NCBI GenBank assembly: GCA_937982665.1 | Contig: CALJLD010000306.1 | Span: forward strand, 1-37,256 | Source of the DNA: an uncultured Planctomycetales bacterium | GTDB taxonomy: Bacteria > Planctomycetota > Planctomycetia > Pirellulales > S012-138 | Direction: 5' to 3' | DNA: 37,256 nucleotides | Shown here: positions 23,871-32,465 of the stretch, one piece after another | Position numbering within the stretch: the stretch's first letter is position 1 | Layout of the letters: every line of letters starts with the position of its first letter | Translations under genes and position numbers: made by a program | Notes under the pieces: model-generated | What the model saw: the letters and a program-made list of their open reading frames with translations, nothing else | What the model was told of the DNA's origin: nothing | Databases searched by the model: none

Positions 23871-25427
23871 CTACGCGCTTGCGGCTTCGGCCTTTTCTAT
23901 CTTGCTGGTGAATTGGGCTTGAAATTCCGCGACCGCGCCGTCGATGGCTTTGGTTGCGTCGTCATAGGCTTGCTTGAAGTCTTCCGCATCCTGACATGCG
24001 GCGACCTGGTCACAAATCTCCGGCTTCTGATCTCGCATGAACGTCAGGAAGTCGGCTTCCCATTCGCGAACGCGGGAGACATCAATTTCATCCAAGTGGC
24101 CGCTGGTGCCGGCATAGATGGACAGCACCTGGTCGGTCACGTCCATCGGCGAGTATTGCCCTTGCTTGAGCAGCTCGACCATGCGACGACCGCGGTCCAA
24201 TTGCGATTGCGTGGCGGCGTCCAGCTCCGTACCCATCTGGGCGAAGGCTTCCAACGCGCGGTAGGCGGCCAGTTGCAGACGCAAACCGCCGGCGACCTTC
24301 TTCATGGTCTTGATCTGAGCGGCACCACCCACACGGCTGACGGAGATACCGGCGTTCATGGCCGGGCGAACACCGGCGAAGAACAAGTCAGGCTGCAGAT
24401 AGATCTGACCGTCCGTAATGGAAATGACGTTGGTGGGAATGTAGGCGGAGACTTCGCCTTCCTGTGGTTCGAAGATGGGCAAAGCAGTTAGGCTGCCGGC
24501 ACCGTTGGCATCGGAGAGCTTGAGCGCCCGTTCCAGCAGGCGGCTGTGGCAGTAGAAAATGTCACCGGGATAGGCTTCGCGACCGGGCGGACGCCGCATC
24601 AACAGTGACAACTCGCGATAAGCCACGGCTTGCTTCGACAGATCGTCATAGACAATCAGCGAGTGGCCGCCGTTGTAGGTAAAATGCTCGGCCATGGCAC
24701 AGCCGGCATACGGCGCGACGTATTGCAACGGAGCAGGCGACGACCCACCAGCGGAGATCACCGTGGTGTAGTCCATGGCGCCGTGTTCGCGAAGGACGCC
24801 GACGACGTTGGCGACCGACGAGTCCTTTTGACCAACGGCGACGTAGAAGCACTTAACGTCTTTGCCTTTTTGGTTCAGGATCGTATCGATGGCGACGGTG
24901 GTCTTACCGGTCTTGCGGTCACCAATGATCAATTCGCGCTGACCGCGGCCGACAGGCGTCATGGCATCAATGGCTTTGATGCCGGTCTGCAACGGTTCAT
25001 GCACTGGCTTGCGATGCGCGATGCCAGGGGCGAGGAACTCAACCGGACGACGATCCGAAGTCACGACCGGACCGCGGCCATCCAGCGGATTGCCCAAGGG
25101 GTCCAGGTGGCGGCCAATCACGGCATCGCCCACTGGCACGCTGAGCAGCTGGCCTGTGCTTTTGACTTCGTCCCCTTCATTGATTCCGCGGTAATCACCC
25201 AGGATGATCACACCAACGGAACTTTCTTCCAGGTTGAACGCCAGGCCATTGACGCCGCCGGGGAACTCGACCATCTCACCAGCCATGACGCCGGAGAGGC
25301 CGTAGACGCGCGCGATGCCGTCACCAACCTCGAGGACCTGGCCGACCTCGCGGACGTCAACCTGCGACTCGTAATTCTCAATTTCCGTCTGTAGTACGGA
25401 AGCGATCTCGTCGGCTTTGAATTTCAT
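23871..25427 (-). CDS. atpA: F-type ATP synthase alpha subunit
   Basis: Alpha holds the non-catalytic nucleotide sites of F1. The 518-residue product has the DELSEED-free alpha pattern: VLEVGDGIARVYGLSGVMAGEM near residue 32, the Walker A motif GDRKTGKTTVAIDTI (about 169-183), HSLIVYDDLSKQAVAYREL, RPPGREAYPGDIFY, and the signature with RPAMNAGISVSRVGG. The length is typical. Its first 50 nt overlap the end of atpH in another frame. It ends 35 nt before the DUF4870 gene. Confidence 0.98.
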   Translation of the reverse strand: MKFKADEIASVLQTEIENYESQVDVREVGQVLEVGDGIARVYGLSGVMAGEMVEFPGGVNGLAFNLEESSVGVIILGDYRGINEGDEVKSTGQLLSVPVGDAVIGRHLDPLGNPLDGRGPVVTSDRRPVEFLAPGIAHRKPVHEPLQTGIKAIDAMTPVGRGQRELIIGDRKTGKTTVAIDTILNQKGKDVKCFYVAVGQKDSSVANVVGVLREHGAMDYTTVISAGGSSPAPLQYVAPYAGCAMAEHFTYNGGHSLIVYDDLSKQAVAYRELSLLMRRPPGREAYPGDIFYCHSRLLERALKLSDANGAGSLTALPIFEPQEGEVSAYIPTNVISITDGQIYLQPDLFFAGVRPAMNAGISVSRVGGAAQIKTMKKVAGGLRLQLAAYRALEAFAQMGTELDAATQSQLDRGRRMVELLKQGQYSPMDVTDQVLSIYAGTSGHLDEIDVSRVREWEADFLTFMRDQKPEICDQVAACQDAEDFKQAYDDATKAIDGAVAEFQAQFTSKIEKAEAASA

Positions 25428-26025
25428 GAACGCTCCTGTCGATCATCTTCTCGCGCATGCGGCGTAAACGGGCCGCTACCGAGCCATCGAACAATGTATC
25501 GCCAATTTGCACCACAACGCCGCCGATCAAGTCCGGCCGGGTGCGTTCAATCAAGACCGGCTCACCACCGGTCCGTTGCCGCACGGCGTCAGCAATTGCG
25601 GATTTCACTTCGTCTTCCAGCGGCAATGCCGTGGTGACAATCACCTTGATGCGGCCTTGCTGCTGGTCATAAAGGTCTTGAGCTTCCGTGCGGATGGCCC
25701 TCAAGTTCCCCAGGCGGCCATGTTTGGACAGGGTCTTGAGGAAGTTCACCATCAACTGCGAAGCCCGATCGCGAAACACGCGATCAATCATGGCCTCGCG
25801 CTCATCATGCGGCATCACTTGCGAGCCGAACATTCGAGCAAACGCCGGGTTCTTGTCGAGGACATCGTCCACCAAAGAGCCCAACTCTTCCAACAACTCT
25901 TCCGTCTGGCCAGCTTTTTGAGCAGCGCCAAGGAACGCGCGGGAGTACAGCTTGCCCACTTGCTGGGCATCTGTATCCAAAACCGTTTCCGGGCGATATC
26001 CGCTTTGGGGGCTTTCCGCGTTCAT
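25378..26025 (-). CDS. atpH: F-type ATP synthase delta subunit
   Basis: Delta joins the peripheral stalk to the top of F1. The 215-residue product has the family layout: an N-terminal helical domain (YSRAFLGAAQKAGQTEELLEEL), a middle FLKTLSKHGRL, and the C-terminal signature GVVVQIGDTLFDGSVAARL. It is slightly longer than usual (about 180) at both ends. The last 17 codons run past the start of atpA in a different frame, giving a 50-nt overlap. It lies 35 nt after atpF. Confidence 0.94.
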   Translation of the reverse strand: MNAESPQSGYRPETVLDTDAQQVGKLYSRAFLGAAQKAGQTEELLEELGSLVDDVLDKNPAFARMFGSQVMPHDEREAMIDRVFRDRASQLMVNFLKTLSKHGRLGNLRAIRTEAQDLYDQQQGRIKVIVTTALPLEDEVKSAIADAVRQRTGGEPVLIERTRPDLIGGVVVQIGDTLFDGSVAARLRRMREKMIDRSVHEIQSRRDRFRTTDGN

Positions 26026-26060
26026 GGACTGCGCGTACTCAACAGGGGCAAGTCAGGTAA

Positions 26061-26684
26061 CTAGTTATTGGAAGGTTTTGACTGAGCGAACGAACCGACG
26101 GCCTCTTTGATGAGTGCCGCGTGGTCCTCTTTGCTCATCTTGCTGTGGACGATCCGTCCGGCCAGGTCAACTGCCATGTCTGCGCTGCGCTCGGCCAGAT
26201 CTTTGAGTGCCTGATCTCTGGCCGTGTTGATCTCCGTCAACGCGCGGTCACGTTCCGCCTGAGCTTCCGCCTTGGCGGCTGTGACGATCTCTTCCTTGGT
26301 GTGTTCCGCATCGCGACGGGCTTCTTCCAGCAGTTCGCGAACCTCGCCTGCCGCATCAGCAAGCTTGGACTCGTACTGTGCCAGAATCTGCTTAGCCTCT
26401 TCGTTCTGCTTTTCCGCTGACGCAATATGGTCCGCGATGCCCTGCTCGCGCTTTTGCAGGCCGTCCGTGATGGGACCCCAGGCAAAACGCCACAAGACAA
26501 ACAGCAGCAAGAGGAACGCAATGGCGGTGAAGATCGCGGAATCATTGCTCCAATTCAACGGGGGGCCAAGGCCATCCCCGCCGCCAGCGGCAACCGCCGG
26601 ATGGGCGGTTGCCCCCAGGACGCAGATTGCGAAAGCCGCAACCGCTGTCCAGATCACGATCCGCGTCCGAAGCACTCCCGACAT
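26061..26684 (-). CDS. atpF: F-type ATP synthase subunit b with an N-terminal signal-like leader
   Basis: Subunit b forms the peripheral stalk. The start at 26684 was chosen because GGAG lies 6 nt upstream; the frame is open to 26729. The 207-residue product first has a hydrophobic leader ending HPAVAAGG (about residues 9-36), then the normal b membrane helix (NDSAIFTAIAFLLLLFVLWRFAW), and then a long Ala/Glu-rich coiled coil (about 70-195) with LLEEARRDAEHTKEEI and VDLAGRIV near the end. E. coli subunit b has no cleavable leader, so the extra hydrophobic leader is unusual. It sits between atpE and atpH, with only one b-type gene present. Confidence 0.93.
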   Translation of the reverse strand: MSGVLRTRIVIWTAVAAFAICVLGATAHPAVAAGGGDGLGPPLNWSNDSAIFTAIAFLLLLFVLWRFAWGPITDGLQKREQGIADHIASAEKQNEEAKQILAQYESKLADAAGEVRELLEEARRDAEHTKEEIVTAAKAEAQAERDRALTEINTARDQALKDLAERSADMAVDLAGRIVHSKMSKEDHAALIKEAVGSFAQSKPSNN

Positions 26685-26722
26685 GACCGTCTCCCAGCTT
26701 GTGAAACGACGAGGCAAGAAAC

Positions 26723-27064
26723 CTACCACTTGGCTGCAAGACAGACGATCAGTGCGAAGAACGTCGCACCTTCAATCAACGCCGCGGCGATAATCATGCC
26801 TGTTTGAATGTTGCCGGCAACTTCCGGTTGACGAGCCATGCTTTCGACCGCGGAACGGCCGATCATGCCGATGCCCAAGCCGGCGCCTACGAGCACCAAA
26901 CCGGCACCAACGGCTGCGCCAGTAAAGATCTGGTCACCAACAGGCCGTTCAGCGGCTGCTCTGGCTGTGCCTTCTTCCGCTGTGGTGGGGTCCTGAGCAA
27001 AGGCCGGCGTGGCTAATGCCAAGAAAGTGATGCACAGCACGACGAGTTTCACAATTCGAATCAC
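26723..27064 (-). CDS. atpE: F-type ATP synthase subunit c with a signal-like leader
   Basis: Subunit c forms the membrane rotor ring. The GTG start at 27064 was chosen because AGGAG lies 9 nt upstream and the protein then begins with a signal peptide (MIRIVKLVVLCITFLALATP, cut near FAQ). After about 20 hydrophilic residues comes the two-helix hairpin: a Gly-rich first helix, the polar loop ARQPE, and a second helix with ALIEG carrying the ion-binding Glu. The sodium-binding Gln of helix 1 is replaced by Ile, and the residue after the Glu is Gly, not Ser, so proton use is predicted. Total length is 113 residues. Confidence 0.94.
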   Translation of the reverse strand: MIRIVKLVVLCITFLALATPAFAQDPTTAEEGTARAAAERPVGDQIFTGAAVGAGLVLVGAGLGIGMIGRSAVESMARQPEVAGNIQTGMIIAAALIEGATFFALIVCLAAKW

Positions 27065-27141
27065 GTGCGAGGTCTCCTGGTATGAAGTGAAATGTGATTT
27101 TGGTTTCGTAGAAAAAACATCAACACCGCGAACGACAGACG

Positions 27142-28152
27142 CTAGTGCGGATGCACGGCCATGCCAATAAACAGCGCGGCCAAAAACGTGAAAATGTATG
27201 CCTGAAGGAAAGCCACAAACAACTCGAGCAAGCCCAAGGCGACGGAGCCGATAATGCTGGCCGGCAAGATTCCGTACCAAAGCCCGCTGGTTGCATACTG
27301 CCCAATGAATCCAATGATCACCGCGAGGACCAGGTGGCCGGCAAACATGTTTGCCAACAAACGAATGGCCAACACAGTGTGCTTAATAAAGAGTCCGCCC
27401 ACTTCAATCCCAAACACCAGCGGCTTAAGCAGGTAGCTCATCGCGGGGTGCGGTAAGTCCATGTGGGGCACTTGCGCCAACCAGAAGCCCACAGCACCAA
27501 GCTTTGCCATCCCGGCAATGACAACGACAAGGAAAGTTATCCCCGCCAACGCCGCAGTGGTTGCCAAAATGCCTGTCGCCGTGCCAACCCACGGCACCAT
27601 GCCCACCACGTTGCAAGTAACGACAAAGAAGAACAGCGTCCAAAGGAATGGCAGGAACTTGTCCGCGTCGTGAGCGCCAATCGCCGGTCGGGCGACTTCA
27701 TCACGAATGAAAAAGAGCATGGACTCCAGCAGATTGGCCATGCGGCCCTTCACTGGCTTGCCGGACTTGATCTTCTTGGCGAGCCACAGGAATGCGGCAA
27801 TCAAGAGCAGCAGCACGACGGTTTGAACCACCATGAATTTGGTGATCAAAAACCCTTCGCCGGGATCGTGCAGGTTTTCAAGCTTGCCGAAGGGCTGCGG
27901 GATCAGCAGTTTCCCTTGCAGTTCATTCGGCTCCGCATGTCCGACAAAGTCCGGGGCTTCGCGAGGCGGCGCCATGAAGTGGGGGACTTCAAAATAGTAG
28001 GCATCCCCCACATGCGCCATGTAATGTTCAATGTCCATGCCACCAGAGGAGCCATGACCGCCACCGCCATGGGCTTCGCCTGGATCAGCATGATCAGGAT
28101 CAACCTTTGGGTCTTGCTGATCTTCGCTATTTTCTTGCAGCATGAAAGTCAT
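27142..28152 (-). CDS. atpB: F-type ATP synthase subunit a with a long His/Asp-rich N-terminus
   Basis: Subunit a forms the half-channels for ion flow. The 336-residue product has the family helices from about residue 105 on, including the region with the essential arginine: LAIRLLANMFAGHLVLAVI (R in RLLANMFAGH), and a C-terminal FLQAYIFTFLAALFIG. The first 90 residues are hydrophilic and rich in His, Asp and Gly (GEAHGGGGHGSSGG), clearly longer than in E. coli. A second ATG three codons in (28143) is an alternative start; neither has a Shine-Dalgarno sequence. The gap to the preceding atpI-like gene is 113 nt and to atpE 77 nt. Confidence 0.95.
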   Translation of the reverse strand: MTFMLQENSEDQQDPKVDPDHADPGEAHGGGGHGSSGGMDIEHYMAHVGDAYYFEVPHFMAPPREAPDFVGHAEPNELQGKLLIPQPFGKLENLHDPGEGFLITKFMVVQTVVLLLLIAAFLWLAKKIKSGKPVKGRMANLLESMLFFIRDEVARPAIGAHDADKFLPFLWTLFFFVVTCNVVGMVPWVGTATGILATTAALAGITFLVVVIAGMAKLGAVGFWLAQVPHMDLPHPAMSYLLKPLVFGIEVGGLFIKHTVLAIRLLANMFAGHLVLAVIIGFIGQYATSGLWYGILPASIIGSVALGLLELFVAFLQAYIFTFLAALFIGMAVHPH

Positions 28153-28265
28153 CGGACGCAGTTGCCAGTTTTGTGCTCGTGTCTACTCGCAGGGCCGAAA
28201 TGAAACTCGTGTCAGTGCGTCAAAAATCGATGTGTATCCAAATCGTGGGCTTCGCCGAATCTCGA

Positions 28266-28754
28266 TCAGGAAGCCTCACAGGCGTCATGTTCTTGGCCGA
28301 GACCTTCTGTCGTCGCCTTGACGTTTGCCTTGACCGTCGCCTTGACCGTCGCTCCGTACAAACCAACCGCAGTCAGGGCATGAATGCCGACAGCAACTAG
28401 AAAAAACGGCAGCAGATAGAAAACAAAGCCAGCTTCATCCAGCGTTGGCGATCGCATGACAACAACCAGCGCGGCACCCATGGGGACCCCCATGCGAAAC
28501 AGCATGCCGACAAGCAGCTCTTGCAACGGGGAATGAGAACCCTGCAGGAAAAAGCTCAACGAGACCGCCGCGAGACTGCCGACCAAACAGCTGACAAACG
28601 AAATGGCCACAGCCGCAATACCAATCCATCCGCTCAAGGCCCAGCCAACAGGCGTAAGCACCAAGGCCAACAGAAAGAGAGGGACGGCAAAGAGGAGCAG
28701 GCGCGCAGGCAATCCCAGATGAGAGAGCCTCGCCAATCTCGTGCTTAGCTGCAT
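28266..28754 (-). CDS. Four-helix membrane protein in the AtpI position
   Basis: This 162-residue protein has four hydrophobic segments (about 16-34, 38-62, 76-94, 103-128) and sits between the atpZ-like gene and atpB, the usual place of AtpI (c-ring assembly). By size, topology and position it is probably an AtpI-type protein, but I see no diagnostic motif. The start at 28754 follows AAAGG about 10 nt upstream; the frame is open to 28850 but would run into the preceding gene. The C-terminal tail contains a repeated VKAT/VKAN element, encoded by three copies of a 12-bp DNA repeat at 28315-28350. Confidence 0.72.
   Translation of the reverse strand: MQLSTRLARLSHLGLPARLLLFAVPLFLLALVLTPVGWALSGWIGIAAVAISFVSCLVGSLAAVSLSFFLQGSHSPLQELLVGMLFRMGVPMGAALVVVMRSPTLDEAGFVFYLLPFFLVAVGIHALTAVGLYGATVKATVKANVKATTEGLGQEHDACEAS
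28315..28350. repeat. Three 12-bp tandem units within the atpI-like gene
   Basis: The plus strand reads GCCTTGACGTTT, GCCTTGACCGTC, GCCTTGACCGTC (28315-28326, 28327-28338, 28339-28350). On the coding strand they give a Val-Lys-Ala-Thr/Asn repeat in the C-terminal cytoplasmic tail. The unit is a multiple of three, so copy-number change would not shift the frame. Confidence 0.75.
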
Positions 28755-28767
28755 GAGAATTGCGCCT

Positions 28768-29055
28768 TTAAGATCCGTTGGGAAGATTCTCGTCTTGACG
28801 CGTTTCTTGCTCAGGCTGCTTCGCCAATTGGAGCAATTGAAAAACGCCAAGCGTAAATCCGAGTAACGCGCCGATCACGACAAACAAGAAGCCCGTTCCC
28901 AACTTGGAGTCCAGCCAAAACCCTCCCAAAGGCGGCAAAGCCATGGACAAGGAGATCGTGATGACCCGATGTGCCCAAGCCATTGCCGATCTGAGAAGCT
29001 CGGCGGGATTCGCCTTCTCAGCCAATGCTGCCTGCCTTCTGGGCTGGACAAGCAA
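28768..29055 (-). CDS. AtpZ / AtpI-like small membrane protein, first gene of the atp operon
   Basis: This 95-residue protein has two hydrophobic segments (about 31-47 and 52-74), with the AtpZ-type pattern PPLGGFWLDSKLGTG between them and VVIGALLGFTLGVFQLL after. AtpZ proteins are encoded upstream of atpB and are linked to ATP synthase assembly or ion transport. The start at 29055 is a TTG without a clear Shine-Dalgarno sequence, so the true N-terminus may be shorter. It ends 13 nt before the atpI-like gene. It lies about 97 nt downstream of a good sigma-70-type promoter. Confidence 0.8.
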   Translation of the reverse strand: MLVQPRRQAALAEKANPAELLRSAMAWAHRVITISLSMALPPLGGFWLDSKLGTGFLFVVIGALLGFTLGVFQLLQLAKQPEQETRQDENLPNGS

Positions 29056-29151
29056 CCGCAGGTTGGCGGAGCAGCCTAAAGTCAGCCAAATCTAAGGTTT
29101 AGGCCGCGTAAAGCTGGAGAAACCGCGCGGATTCTCCTCGTTGGGCCGGTC

Positions 29152-29180
29152 AGTCTAGGCAAGGCTGATAGGGGTGTCAA
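29152..29180 (-). promoter_or_regulatory. Probable sigma-70-type promoter of the atp operon
   Basis: On the minus strand, TTGACA (29180-29175) and TAGACT (29157-29152) are separated by 17 nt. The -35 matches the consensus fully and the -10 matches at four of six positions. It lies about 100 nt upstream of the atpZ-like start, leaving a leader of about 90 nt that contains a small GGAGAA/TTCTCC hairpin at 29116-29137. Confidence 0.6.
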
Positions 29181-29457
29181 CCAACGCGAGATGCAATTTG
29201 TGATTTTTTTCTCAAAGTCTTAAGCAATCGATAAGTGCACAACTGGCTACGAGTTACGCGATCAATTTGTACCCTGGATGCCGCAGCTCGGGACGCATCG
29301 AGTGCCGTCCTCAGCCCAGCACACCCAGCGCGAACGCACAATGCCGATAATCCGCAGCCTCGCCGTGAATTGACCATTCTACGGAGGGGTTTAACTCTAA
29401 GTCTTTTGCTATCAACAAGATGCATTCACTGAAAGCCCTCAATTCCGCGCCAAATTA

Positions 29458-29485
29458 TTGCGTTTTTCCGCAAATCGCTTAGACT
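29458..29485 (+). promoter_or_regulatory. Possible promoter of the DUF4912 gene
   Basis: TTGCGT (29458-29463) and TAGACT (29480-29485) are separated by 16 nt, the same -10 sequence as the atp promoter on the other strand. If it is used, the leader would be about 240 nt. The leader contains a strong Shine-Dalgarno-like AAGGAGG at 29661-29667 with no start codon at normal distance. The rest of 29056-29730 shows no convincing gene. Confidence 0.4.
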
Positions 29486-29730
29486 TGGATTTATTCATTC
29501 GCTCGACACCGCCGGAAGCGAGTGACTGCGGCACGGGTAACTCCTCAAGACCTTGATGGTCTAAGAGAACTTCCCGTCAAGCGACACGCAACACACCCAT
29601 TCGGGGCCCCGCCCAAACTCGGATCTTGCCGCGATCCGATCCTCGTCGCGTGTCTGGTCAAGGAGGACTATAGGTCGTCGAATGTGGTCGCGCAGCGCGC
29701 ATACAACGAGCGAATCTTTAAGGTCCTCAC

Positions 29731-31047
29731 ATGACAGCGGAACAACTCGGGAATCTTTCCGTTAAAGACCTCGGACAATTGGCGAAAGAGCGCGGTGTGC
29801 CGGGCTGGCATGGAATGCGTAAAGCGCAATTGATCAAAGCCTTGGCCAAGGCGATGAAAGCACGGCCAAAACGGTCTTCTAAGAAATCCAGCGCCAAAGA
29901 CGCTGCCGCCAGCAACGGCCGAGCAAAGCGCGCAACCGCTAGCCGCAGCCCAAAATCAAGAACGGCAAAACCAAGAACAAGCACGTCGACAGCATCCACG
30001 CGCAAAAGCGCATCTGGAACAAAGTCGCGTTCGCGTTCCTTGAAAGCATCACCAAGGTCCACCCCAACGGCCAGGGCGGCCACGAATAACAAATCGGCCC
30101 GTGCGTCCAAAAGTGCCAAAAGCACAAAGAAGAGCAGCCAACCGCAACCGCGGAAGAAGACCCCGCGTCAGATGGCAATCTCTCGCCGCTTGCAAAAAGA
30201 GGCCGATCAACTTCGCCGTCGCAAAGACTTGGGCAACGCACCTTCCAACGGCAAACCGGCGGAAGATCGCCTGGTGGTCATGGTGCGTGACTCATATTGG
30301 CTGCATGCCTATTGGGAATTGTCGCAGCAGGGTGTCGCCCGAGCCGAAGCCGCATTAGGCCAAGAATGGCACGGCGCAAGACCTGTCTTGCGGCTCAGCA
30401 AGATCACCAGTGATGGCTCGCGCAATTCCACGGACTCGGTTGTCAAGCACATCCCGATTCACGGCGGCGTCAATCATTGGTACGTCAATGTTGATGATCC
30501 CCCGCAAAGCTACCGCATGGACATCGGCTATCTCGCCACAAGCGGCAAGATGTTCGTCCTCGCCCGCAGCAATACGGTCACCACTCCGGAAGCTGGTGTG
30601 GCGGACGCTTTGGATGAGAACTGGACGGACGTTGCCCGAAACGCGGAAAAGGTCTACGCCATGTCCGGCGGTGACTCCGCAAATGGCGCCAGCAGCGAAT
30701 TGAAGAAACTCATGGAAGAGCGGCTGCGTCGGCCAATGAGTGCTCCGGTCTTTCCGGACCGGTTGCAGGTTCACCGAGCTGATGGAGCCGGCGAATTTGC
30801 GTTTGAAGTGGACGCCGAGATGATCGTCTATGGGCGGACCACGCCTGGGGCACGCGTCACCCTGGCTGGCGATCCGGTCGAACTCCGCGCTGATGGCACC
30901 TTCACCGTGCGGTTTAATCTCCCCAACTGCCGCCAGGTGATCCCCGCGGTTGCGGACAGTGCCGATGGCGTTGAACGGCGGACCGTGGTTCTGGCCGTGG
31001 AACGCAACACCAAGGTGATGGAACCGATCATGCGTGACGGCGAGTAA
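29731..31047 (+). CDS. DUF4912 protein with N-terminal Rho-N (SAP-like) domain
   Basis: This 438-residue protein begins with a Rho N-terminal/SAP-like helical domain (LSVKDLGQLAKERGVPGW, then RKAQLIKAL; residues 8-40) of a kind that binds nucleic acid. A very basic Ser/Lys/Arg-rich linker follows (about 45-175). The DUF4912 domain starts near 180 (RLVVMVRDSYWLHAYWELS) and runs to about 330, with the typical YVNVDDPPQSYRMDIGY. The C-terminus has a further beta-rich part with YGRTTPGARVTLAGDPV. It is probably a cytoplasmic nucleic-acid-associated protein; function is unknown. The start at 29731 has AAGG 9 nt upstream. Confidence 0.82.
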   Translation: MTAEQLGNLSVKDLGQLAKERGVPGWHGMRKAQLIKALAKAMKARPKRSSKKSSAKDAAASNGRAKRATASRSPKSRTAKPRTSTSTASTRKSASGTKSRSRSLKASPRSTPTARAATNNKSARASKSAKSTKKSSQPQPRKKTPRQMAISRRLQKEADQLRRRKDLGNAPSNGKPAEDRLVVMVRDSYWLHAYWELSQQGVARAEAALGQEWHGARPVLRLSKITSDGSRNSTDSVVKHIPIHGGVNHWYVNVDDPPQSYRMDIGYLATSGKMFVLARSNTVTTPEAGVADALDENWTDVARNAEKVYAMSGGDSANGASSELKKLMEERLRRPMSAPVFPDRLQVHRADGAGEFAFEVDAEMIVYGRTTPGARVTLAGDPVELRADGTFTVRFNLPNCRQVIPAVADSADGVERRTVVLAVERNTKVMEPIMRDGE

Positions 31048-31261
31048 GACGCGTTTGTTTTGCAGCCCGTGCCAATCAGTCCAGTCGAGCAGGCTCTTAG
31101 AGCAAACAGGCTCTAGTGATCGCTGTATCTTAAGCGAGGCGCTTTGACCGCGGGGCTTCGGCAAGCGACATTATTCAATGCCAACGGAGTTCGCTTGCGT
31201 AATTCTCGGACCGTTTTCGACGTCGCCGCGTTCGCTATTCACTCGTTCTGGGATCGCCATC

Positions 31262-32404
31262 ATGTCACGCCATCAAATCTCGGCTGAAAGCAAAGTCAGC
31301 CGACGCCGATTTCTCGCCACAACCGCGGCAGGCGCTACGGCGTCGCTGAGTGCTTCCTCTTTTGTGGCACAAGCATTGGCGGCACCGGCAATTCACACGC
31401 AGCAGAAGTCCGGGTCAAGCATCATCCTGGGCGAAGGCGATCATCGATACGAGGTCCAGCACGATTGGGTAACGCTACCGGAACCGTACAGCTGGCAGAC
31501 CACGCACAACGTGGCTGTCGATCAGGATGGAATGGTCTACGTCATCCACGAAGGCCGCGCCGAGCTTGCCGATCATCCGACGATCTTTGTGTTTGATCCT
31601 GATGGCAAATACGTTCGTTCGTTTGGCAGCCAATACCAAGGCGGAGGCCATGGGCTGGAAGTTCGGCAGGAGGGTTCGGACCGTTTTCTGTACATCACCG
31701 GCTATCAACACCTCAAACTCTTCGCCAAGCTTGATACGCAAGGCGAGGTTGTGTGGGAGAAGCGCGCCCCAATGGAGTCCGGCAAGTACGCCGAAGGCGA
31801 AGCCGCCAATCCGCAACGCGTGTGGGGGCGTGACCGGTTTATGCCCACCAACTATGCCTTTCACCCTAGCGACGGCGGTTATTACGTGGCCGATGGGTAC
31901 GGTTCGTACACCATTCAACGCTACGACAAGGATGGCGCGTGGCAGCAGACCATTGGCGAGCCTGGTCAGGCGGACGGTCAATTCAACCTGCCGCATGGCG
32001 TGTGGATTGATTTGCGCGGCGATGGCGAGTCGACGCTGGTGGTGGCGGACCGCGTCAACGCCCGCCTGCAGTGGTTCACCTTGGACGGAGACCACATTCG
32101 TACGCAAGATGGATTCATCCTGCCGGCCAACGTTGACACTTACGAAGACCTGATGCTGGTGCCGGACCTAAGTGCCCGCGTGACCTTGCTTGGCGCGGAC
32201 AACAGCGTTATCGCCCACTTGGGCGAAGATCCCGCTTGGCGTGAAGAAGTGCTCAAGGATCAGATGAAGCTGCGCCGCGAGCCCAAGCGCTGGCAAGCCG
32301 GCAAGTTTATCCATCCGCACGATGCCTGCTTCGACAATGACGGTAATATCCTGGTTGCGGAATGGGTGGCAACTGGACGCATCACCAAGCTGCGTCGCGT
32401 GTAG
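31262..32404 (+). CDS. Tat-exported NHL-repeat beta-propeller protein
   Basis: This 380-residue protein has a twin-arginine leader (VSRRRFLATTAAGATA, about residues 12-27) followed by a hydrophobic stretch and a cleavage site near ALA-A, so it is exported folded. The rest looks like a six-bladed NHL propeller: repeated V-D-G-x-V-Y-V and F-D-P-D-G-K-Y-V-R-S-F-G type strands (blades near 80-120, 175-215, 225-260, 350-375). Such propellers in this group bind ligands or act as lyases or hydrolases; none can be named here. The start at 31262 follows GGGA about 9 nt upstream and begins at the signal; the frame is open to 31178. It converges on the HPF gene 61 nt away. Confidence 0.84.
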   Translation: MSRHQISAESKVSRRRFLATTAAGATASLSASSFVAQALAAPAIHTQQKSGSSIILGEGDHRYEVQHDWVTLPEPYSWQTTHNVAVDQDGMVYVIHEGRAELADHPTIFVFDPDGKYVRSFGSQYQGGGHGLEVRQEGSDRFLYITGYQHLKLFAKLDTQGEVVWEKRAPMESGKYAEGEAANPQRVWGRDRFMPTNYAFHPSDGGYYVADGYGSYTIQRYDKDGAWQQTIGEPGQADGQFNLPHGVWIDLRGDGESTLVVADRVNARLQWFTLDGDHIRTQDGFILPANVDTYEDLMLVPDLSARVTLLGADNSVIAHLGEDPAWREEVLKDQMKLRREPKRWQAGKFIHPHDACFDNDGNILVAEWVATGRITKLRRV

Positions 32405-32465
32405 GGACTGTCCGCCTGGCGAGTGTGACAGCAAAGGTCTGCCTGCGACGGATAACTATCGCGTG

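Noticed and set aside
29522..29734. 70-codon frame ending in an ATGA overlap with the DUF4912 gene
   Set aside because: The GTG start lacks a proper ribosome-binding site, the composition is not protein-like, and it contains the orphan Shine-Dalgarno sequence internally.
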